From positions 1-64,000 of the forward strand of contig JAZKBD010000025.1 of the NCBI GenBank assembly GCA_040388785.1: a stretch of 64,000 nucleotides of DNA, in the 5' to 3' direction. This stretch comes from 66-474 sp040388785 (GTDB lineage Bacteria; Pseudomonadota; Gammaproteobacteria; Xanthomonadales; Rhodanobacteraceae). This document shows, piece after piece, positions 59,303-64,000 of the stretch. The number at the start of each line of letters is the position of its first letter. Positions within the stretch are counted from its first letter, which is position 1. Both the position numbers and the translations under genes were made by a program. The notes under the pieces were generated by a model. The model was not told where the DNA came from, ran no database searches, and saw only the letters and a program-made list of their open reading frames with translations.

Positions 59303-59919
59303 CCGACGACGATGATCTGGATTGGGCAAAAGGCGTGGGCCTGGTTCCCGCGATCGTGCAGCATTGCGCGACGGGCGAAGTGCTGATGCTCGGCTACATG
59401 AACGCCGAAGCGCTGGCCGCGACCCGTGCGTCCGGGTTCGTCACGTTCTGGAGCCGCAGCAAGCAGCGGCTGTGGAAGAAGGGCGAGACGTCCGGCAACG
59501 TGCTGGCGCTGAAGGCGATCCATGCGGATTGCGACCGCGATACCTTGTTGATCGAAGCCGAACCGCATGGCCCGACTTGCCATCTCGGCACTTCCAGTTG
59601 TTTCGGTAATGCCGCACTGCCGCCATTGGCATTCCTCAACGAACTGGATGCGCTGATCGCGCGTCGCGATGCCGAGCGTCTGGCCGGCAGCTATACCACC
59701 ACGCTGCTCGAAGCGGGCGTGCGCCGCATCGCGCAAAAAGTCGGCGAGGAGGGTGTCGAAACCGCGCTGGCTGCAGTGGCGCAGGACGACCACGCGCTGA
59801 AAGGCGAGGCGGCCGATCTCGTCTATCACCTGCTGGTGCTGCTGCGCGCACGCGGATTGTCGCTTGCGGATGTCGCGGCGGTGCTGGCGCAGCGGCACGC
59901 GCCGCGCGCGTCAACCTGA
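59299..59919 (+). CDS. hisI: Bifunctional phosphoribosyl-AMP cyclohydrolase/phosphoribosyl-ATP pyrophosphatase
   Basis: This 206-residue fusion covers steps 2 and 3 of histidine synthesis. The HisI part has WSRSKQRLWKKGETSGN and DCDRDTLL, with metal cysteines in PTCHLGTSSCF. The HisE part has RIAQKVGEEGVETALAA and EAADLVYHLLVLL. It is the last gene of the operon and overlaps the convergent kinase gene by nine bases. Confidence 0.96.
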   Translation: MTDDDDLDWAKGVGLVPAIVQHCATGEVLMLGYMNAEALAATRASGFVTFWSRSKQRLWKKGETSGNVLALKAIHADCDRDTLLIEAEPHGPTCHLGTSSCFGNAALPPLAFLNELDALIARRDAERLAGSYTTTLLEAGVRRIAQKVGEEGVETALAAVAQDDHALKGEAADLVYHLLVLLRARGLSLADVAAVLAQRHAPRAST

Positions 59920-60996
59920 GCCGGGCAACAGCGCCTGCAAGGCGTCCTGTTGCGCGGTCAGCGACGCGTACAACGCGAACTGGTTGCGTGCGCGCTCCAG
60001 ATTGTGCAATGAATGCGCGACACGGAAATAGCGATCGCCGTCTAGGTAATCGGTGAGGAAGCGCAGTCCGATCACGCCGGTGACCATGCGCGCCGCGAAC
60101 ACCAGGTTGTCGCGTTCCAGCGCTGTCAACAGATCGCCGCAGCCTTCGATGTAACCGCGCGCCAGCGCGGCGAAGTGCTCGCGGCGCACGCCGACGCGGT
60201 CAAGTTCGGTGGAGTCCTCCGGCACCGGGCTCAACATCGTGCGGCCCATGTCGCCGAAGTCGAACAGCAGGGTGCCGGGCATTACGGTGTCGAGGTCGAC
60301 CACGCAAATGGCGTGGCCGTTCGCGTCGAACAACAGGTTGTTCAACTTGCAATCGTTGTGGGTGATGCGCCACGGCAAGCCCGCATTGAGCAGCATTTGC
60401 CAATGCGCCAACACGGTCGTGAAGGCCAGCGCGGCATCGCACTCGGGCGAAGCCTGCGCGACACGTCCCACGCGGTCGGCCGCATGTGCGGCACGGAATG
60501 CTTCAAAGCGGTTGACCGGATCGTGGAAGTGCGGGATCACTTCGCCCACTGCGTCCCGCTCCAGACCAGCAAGTGCCGCGGCGAAGGCGCCGAACCCGCG
60601 CGCGGCTTCGAAGCTGAGTGCCGGTGCATCGGCGGTCTCGTAGGTGCGCGTGTCCGGCACGTGGTCGTACATGCGCCACCACGTGCCGTCGTCCAGCACC
60701 GCGGCGGGTTCGCCCGCGAGCGTCGGCACCAGTTCGAGTACCGAATAGTCGTAGCGGCCCGCCGCGCGTTCGCGGCCGAGATGCGCGGTCACCGCGTGGC
60801 AGTTGCGTATCACCAGCGCGGGATCGCGGAATACGTGCACGTTGAGGCATTGCAGGACGCGGCGGCGGCCATCGTCGGTGACGAGCAGGGTGCGATTGAT
60901 CAATCCATTGCCGAGCGGTGCGAATCGGGCGCGCGGCGACAGACCCCAGGCTTCGGCCAAGCCGTTGCGGGTGGCGGGGTCGAGCGCGTCGTTCAT
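59911..60996 (-). CDS. Phosphotransferase (N-acetylhexosamine 1-kinase NahK-like)
   Basis: This 361-residue aminoglycoside-phosphotransferase-fold kinase carries PLGNGLINRTLLV, the catalytic ITHNDCKLNNLLFD and the metal site VVDLDTVMPGTLLFDFGD. The pattern, including IPHFHDPVNRFEAF and GLRFLTDYLDGDRYF, closely follows Bifidobacterium NahK as I recall it, which phosphorylates GlcNAc/GalNAc at C1. ATG at 60996 overlaps the stop of the nucleotidyltransferase gene; an earlier ATG at 61008 is possible. A sugar-1-kinase next to a sugar nucleotidyltransferase suggests a salvage route to UDP- or other NDP-sugar. Confidence 0.85.
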   Translation of the reverse strand: MNDALDPATRNGLAEAWGLSPRARFAPLGNGLINRTLLVTDDGRRRVLQCLNVHVFRDPALVIRNCHAVTAHLGRERAAGRYDYSVLELVPTLAGEPAAVLDDGTWWRMYDHVPDTRTYETADAPALSFEAARGFGAFAAALAGLERDAVGEVIPHFHDPVNRFEAFRAAHAADRVGRVAQASPECDAALAFTTVLAHWQMLLNAGLPWRITHNDCKLNNLLFDANGHAICVVDLDTVMPGTLLFDFGDMGRTMLSPVPEDSTELDRVGVRREHFAALARGYIEGCGDLLTALERDNLVFAARMVTGVIGLRFLTDYLDGDRYFRVAHSLHNLERARNQFALYASLTAQQDALQALLPGSG

Positions 60997-61889
60997 GTGT
61001 GCGGCCACAGCGGTGTCGGATACGCGCCTTTCGCGTGCAGCGCCGCCATGGCAGCGACCACGCGGGGACGATCGTCGGGATAGGTGAGGCCCATCCAGGC
61101 GTCGCCGGACGGCAGGACGACAAGCGACTGGCGATGCTTGGCGAGATGCGCCGCGATCGCGTGCGGCAGGAAATATTCGTTCCTGGCGCCTGCATGCGGC
61201 AGGAATTCGCGCAGACCTTCTTCAATATCCGGCAGCAGGTCGGGCTGCAGGCCCCAGCAATTCAGCGACACCACGGTGTCGGGCGCCAGCGCCTCGCGCA
61301 CGCCATTGGGTGCGGTGCCGGTGAGGGCGCCATCGCGTGTGGCAATGTCGATGAACTCCGTGACGGCTTCGAGTTGGCCATCGGCATCGACGCGGCAGAC
61401 GCCGCGGTTGACGCCGCCGTGGCTGGACAGCGTCGCGTCGAGCCGGTAGCCGACCATCGCGGGTCGCGTGTAATTGCGGAAATGGGCGGCGAGCAGATGG
61501 AACGCATCGCGCCCGTAATAGTCGTCGGCATTGATGGCTGCGAACGGGCCCTGCAATAAAGGCGCGCAGCACCAGAGCGCGTGACCAGTGCCGAGCGGTT
61601 TGTTGCGATCGACCGGCACAGCGCAGCCGGCGGGAATCTTGTCGAGGGTTTGTTCGACGAAGTGCAGCGCGGCGCGGTTTTGCAGAGGCGGTCCCAGTCG
61701 CGTTGCCAGGCTTTCGCGCAATTCGGGGCGGATCACCATCACGACCTGCGTGAAACCCGCCGCGAGCGCGTCGTGGATGGCGTATTCCAGCAGCCACTCG
61801 CCATCCGGGCCGACGCCCGTGACCTGTTTGGCATCGCCGTAGCGGCTGCCCAGTCCCGCGGCAAGGATGACCAGCGCGGGTTCGCTCAT
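60993..61889 (-). CDS. Sugar nucleotidyltransferase (NTP_transferase family)
   Basis: This 298-residue Rossmann-type enzyme has the activation motif ILAAGLGSRYGDAKQVTGVGPDGE near the N-terminus (given here in part: LAAGLGSRYG), with LGTGHALWC and AINADDYYGRDAF as nucleotide and metal sites. It is longer than MurU (about 225 residues). It likely joins a sugar 1-phosphate to an NTP, taking the product of the overlapping kinase gene. The start overlaps the C13 peptidase stop by four bases. Confidence 0.85.
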   Translation of the reverse strand: MSEPALVILAAGLGSRYGDAKQVTGVGPDGEWLLEYAIHDALAAGFTQVVMVIRPELRESLATRLGPPLQNRAALHFVEQTLDKIPAGCAVPVDRNKPLGTGHALWCCAPLLQGPFAAINADDYYGRDAFHLLAAHFRNYTRPAMVGYRLDATLSSHGGVNRGVCRVDADGQLEAVTEFIDIATRDGALTGTAPNGVREALAPDTVVSLNCWGLQPDLLPDIEEGLREFLPHAGARNEYFLPHAIAAHLAKHRQSLVVLPSGDAWMGLTYPDDRPRVVAAMAALHAKGAYPTPLWPHT

Positions 61890-62935
61890 CGTGTCGCGCC
61901 GGCTGAACTCGCGGACGCAGGCACGAACGGCACGACGGGTCCTGGCGTGAGGCCCTTGCGCCATTTCGCGAGCTGCGTCGCGATGCCGTTGCCGAAGGAA
62001 ATCTGCGGCTCGGACGGTTCGTAGTTGTCGCGTTTTTCCCATGTCGCGACTTGCGTGCTTGCGAGCTTGAACGCCTGCCGGAAATCATCGGTCTTGTTCA
62101 GCGCGTCGACCAGGAACGCGTGGCCGAACCAGGTGAGTTCTGACTGCTCGCCGCAGCCGAACGAGGAGCGATCGGCGCGCGCGGCGGTGATCACCATGCT
62201 GTCGGGATTTTTCAGGGGCGGAATGAAACCGCCGGAGTAGCAGGCATTCACGATCACGACTTTGTATTTGAACGGGTGCCCGGCGAGGATGCCGGGCAGG
62301 TCGTTCGCGCCGATCTGGTCCAGCGGCAGTGGATCCATGTCGACCAGCAACGTGTGGTCTTCGCTGCCGTGCGTCGTGAAGTAGAGCAGCAGAACATCCT
62401 GCTGCGTGTCCATCTTCGCCGCGACGGCATCGAGCGCGTCTTCGAGATTGCTCCACGTCGCGAGCGGACGCGTGGTCAGCGAGGCCGGATTGTTTTCGAG
62501 CACGATGACGTGGCCTTCGGCACCGAGACGCTTCGAGAACAGCTCGTCGAAATATTCGGCTTCGTTGCGGAACACGTTCTGGCTGCCGTCGCCCGCGAAC
62601 ACGATCGCGTACAGGTTCACCTTGCCGGGCGTGCGCGGCTTCAGGTGTGCGGTTGCGCGCGCAAGCATGTCCGGTTGCGCGTAGATCACCTGCTCGGGCG
62701 AAGGCGCGTTGTCGGGCCAGCCGGCGTCGGAGAGCAGGCCCGAGGAACTGTCGTCGTCCGCGCTGCTGGACGTTTCCGCGGGCGATGCGGGCGACGACGC
62801 GAACATCCGCGTGCCGTCAAACGCGACATGATCCACGGTTGCGTGACGTGCCTGCACGTCGTGCCAGCCCGCCATGGCCGCCGCGCCTGCGGCGAACGCG
62901 AGCAAGGGCAGCAGGATCAGCGTGAGCCGTTTCAT
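61886..62935 (-). CDS. C13 (legumain/caspase-like) family cysteine peptidase
   Basis: This 349-residue protein has an N-terminal signal or anchor helix (KRLTLILLPLLAFAAGAAAMAG), a low-complexity Ser/Ala/Asp linker (ETSSSADDDSSSG) and a C13 peptidase domain. The dyad is the histidine in LYFTTHGSEDH and the cysteine in IVNACYSGGF. Bacterial C13 proteins are periplasmic and poorly studied. Eukaryotic relatives include legumain and the GPI transamidase. The substrate is unknown. It is embedded between mtnC and the nucleotidyltransferase with four-base overlaps on both sides. Confidence 0.85.
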   Translation of the reverse strand: MKRLTLILLPLLAFAAGAAAMAGWHDVQARHATVDHVAFDGTRMFASSPASPAETSSSADDDSSSGLLSDAGWPDNAPSPEQVIYAQPDMLARATAHLKPRTPGKVNLYAIVFAGDGSQNVFRNEAEYFDELFSKRLGAEGHVIVLENNPASLTTRPLATWSNLEDALDAVAAKMDTQQDVLLLYFTTHGSEDHTLLVDMDPLPLDQIGANDLPGILAGHPFKYKVVIVNACYSGGFIPPLKNPDSMVITAARADRSSFGCGEQSELTWFGHAFLVDALNKTDDFRQAFKLASTQVATWEKRDNYEPSEPQISFGNGIATQLAKWRKGLTPGPVVPFVPASASSAGATR

Positions 62936-63636
62936 GCGATCGTGATCGCGTCGAAGTCCGCGACGCATGGGTGCACGCCCGCTGGCGGGCATTGCTCCGG
63001 CGGGCGGCACAACTGGATCGCCTGCATGCCCGCGCCGTGCGCGGCTTCGAGTTCGGCGCCGATGTCGGACAGGAACACGACGGTCGGCGGCGCGAGGCCG
63101 ATTGCCTCGGCGATGCGCAGGTACGATCCGCGTTCGCGCTTGCCACCGGCTTCGGTATCGAACCAGCCGTCGAACAGAGAGGCGAGATCGCCCGCGTCGG
63201 TGTGCCCGAAGAACAATTTCTGCGCGGCCACCGAGCCGGACGAGTACACGTACAGCTTCAGCCCGCGCGCTTTCCATTCGCGCAGCTTCGCAGGCACTTC
63301 GGGGTAAACGTGCGCCCTGTAATCGCCGGCTTCGTAGCCGGCTTTCCAGATCATGCCTTGCAGCGCTTTCAGAGGCGTAGCCTTGCGATCTTCGTCGATC
63401 CAGCGCAGCAGGGTGTCGATGACGCGCCGCGAATGCGGATCGTCGATGCCGGCCACGCGTGCGGTGGCATCGAGCCAGCGCGCCACTTCAGCATTGCTCC
63501 GGTGCGTCTCGACGAACCGGGGCAGGCGTTCGCGCGCGTAGGGAAACAACACATCCTTGACGAACGCGATCGAACTGGTGGTGCCTTCGATATCGGTGAG
63601 CACGGCGCGGACGCCGGTGACGTGTGCCGCGTTCAT
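62932..63636 (-). CDS. mtnC: Enolase-phosphatase E1 (methionine salvage)
   Basis: This 234-residue HAD enzyme carries VLTDIEGTTSSIAFVKDVLFPYA (quoted as TDIEGTTSSIAFVKD), YVYSSGSVAAQKLFFGHT and FLSDIGAELEAAHGAGM. It converts 2,3-diketo-5-methylthiopentyl-1-phosphate to the acireductone. mtnD and mtnB are usual neighbours and may lie outside the window. On this side the neighbour is a PH-domain protein gene overlapping by four bases. Confidence 0.93.
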   Translation of the reverse strand: MNAAHVTGVRAVLTDIEGTTSSIAFVKDVLFPYARERLPRFVETHRSNAEVARWLDATARVAGIDDPHSRRVIDTLLRWIDEDRKATPLKALQGMIWKAGYEAGDYRAHVYPEVPAKLREWKARGLKLYVYSSGSVAAQKLFFGHTDAGDLASLFDGWFDTEAGGKRERGSYLRIAEAIGLAPPTVVFLSDIGAELEAAHGAGMQAIQLCRPPEQCPPAGVHPCVADFDAITIA

Positions 63637-64000
63637 GCCATGGCGCCGGGTTGCTGCGGTTCGATGTGGGCGGAATAGGCACTCTCGATGTCGCGCTTCA
63701 CTTCCACCGGATGCGCGATGCGGTCGAGCACCATCGCGGTCTCGCCGCGGCCGGTGATCTCCACGTTGCCATAGCCGAAGATGCGGCCCCAGAAACTCTG
63801 GCGCAGGTCCACGGTTTCGATCGAAGCCAGCCGCAGTTCGGTGGTCGTGCGCGACACGATGCCGGTCTTGCGCACCACGCGACGATTGGTGACGCCTTGT
63901 TCGATCGCGCGCAGCCACAGCCACTGGTGCCCCGCGACAAGCACCGCAAGCACGCCCACGGCCAGCGCGGCCCACGGGATCTGTGCGACGAGCAGCGCAA
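63633..64000 (-). CDS. PH-domain (bPH2/YdbS-like) membrane protein, 5' end beyond the window
   Basis: About 122 C-terminal residues are visible. A hydrophobic segment (ALLVAQIPWAALAVGVLAVL) is followed by a bacterial PH domain with TNRRVVRKTGIVSRTTTELRL, ETVDLRQSFWGRIFGYGNVEI and TGRGETAMVLDRIAHP. Proteins of this kind are inner-membrane and of unknown function. It continues past base 64000. The stop overlaps mtnC. Confidence 0.8.
   Translation of the reverse strand, partial: ALLVAQIPWAALAVGVLAVLVAGHQWLWLRAIEQGVTNRRVVRKTGIVSRTTTELRLASIETVDLRQSFWGRIFGYGNVEITGRGETAMVLDRIAHPVEVKRDIESAYSAHIEPQQPGAMA

Overview
The window is a GC-rich bacterial chromosome segment with tightly packed operons and many four-base ATGA/GTGA gene overlaps. 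Gene content and order point to a gammaproteobacterium of the Xanthomonadales/Lysobacterales, most likely Rhodanobacteraceae. Supporting signs are a TrpR-like gene heading hisGDCBHAF-hisIE, the fabHDG-acpP-fabF-pabBC-mltG-tmk-holB-pilZ block, a KdkA-type Kdo kinase, a Stenotrophomonas-type peptide amidase and a YceD-rpmF pair. This is inferred from recognised protein families, not from a database search. Three runs of ten N (224-233, 7694-7703, 27553-27562) look like assembly gaps of unknown true size. The first breaks the frame of a lytic transglycosylase, the second sits in a divergent promoter region and the third interrupts a tRNA-Ser.

Region 1 (1-16849). After a lytic transglycosylase lipoprotein comes an accessory locus built around an XRE-cupin regulator. 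On one side, on the minus strand, are a secreted S9 prolyl-oligopeptidase-like peptidase, a D-arginine-dehydrogenase-like flavoenzyme and an APC amino-acid permease. On the other side, on the plus strand, are a TonB-dependent receptor, an enolase-superfamily dipeptide epimerase, two serine beta-lactamase-like hydrolases and a second APC permease. Together they would make a complete route for taking up and degrading peptides that contain D-amino acids, from outer membrane to cytoplasm. This is the best candidate for an undescribed system.

Region 2 (17058-27600). This holds a membrane fatty-acid desaturase, tRNA-Ser(CGA), a peptide amidase, a DJ-1/PfpI protein, LPS-core genes (GT9 glycosyltransferase, Kdo kinase), an MBL-fold hydrolase and the molybdopterin operon moaA-C-D-E. 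It ends with a DinB protein, the SRP RNA and tRNA-Ser(GGA). A multi-hairpin element that resembles tRNA-Ser at its ends occurs three times here (18366-18462, 18646-18745, 27362-27487). Its stems show compensatory base changes between copies, which is evidence for a selected folded structure.

Region 3 (27834-48926) is housekeeping. It has dnaX-ybaB-recR-hinT, a Slp lipoprotein, a moxR-DUF58-transglutaminase operon, maf, yceD-rpmF, the fatty-acid synthesis genes fabH/D/G, acpP and fabF, pabB-pabC-mltG-tmk-holB, a PIG-L deacetylase, pilZ and tRNA-Pro(CGG).

Region 4 (49094-64000) starts with hisS overlapping an enlarged histidine ammonia-lyase-like gene. A TrpR/YerC-type regulator with a clear operator dyad follows, then the whole histidine biosynthetic operon (hisG, D, C, B, H, A, F, IE). 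Convergent to it is a minus-strand operon of overlapping genes: a PH-domain protein cut by the window edge, MtnC, a C13 (legumain-like) peptidase, a nucleotidyltransferase and a NahK-like sugar kinase. Three of its links are overlaps of four bases and the last is an ATGA overlap of the same size.
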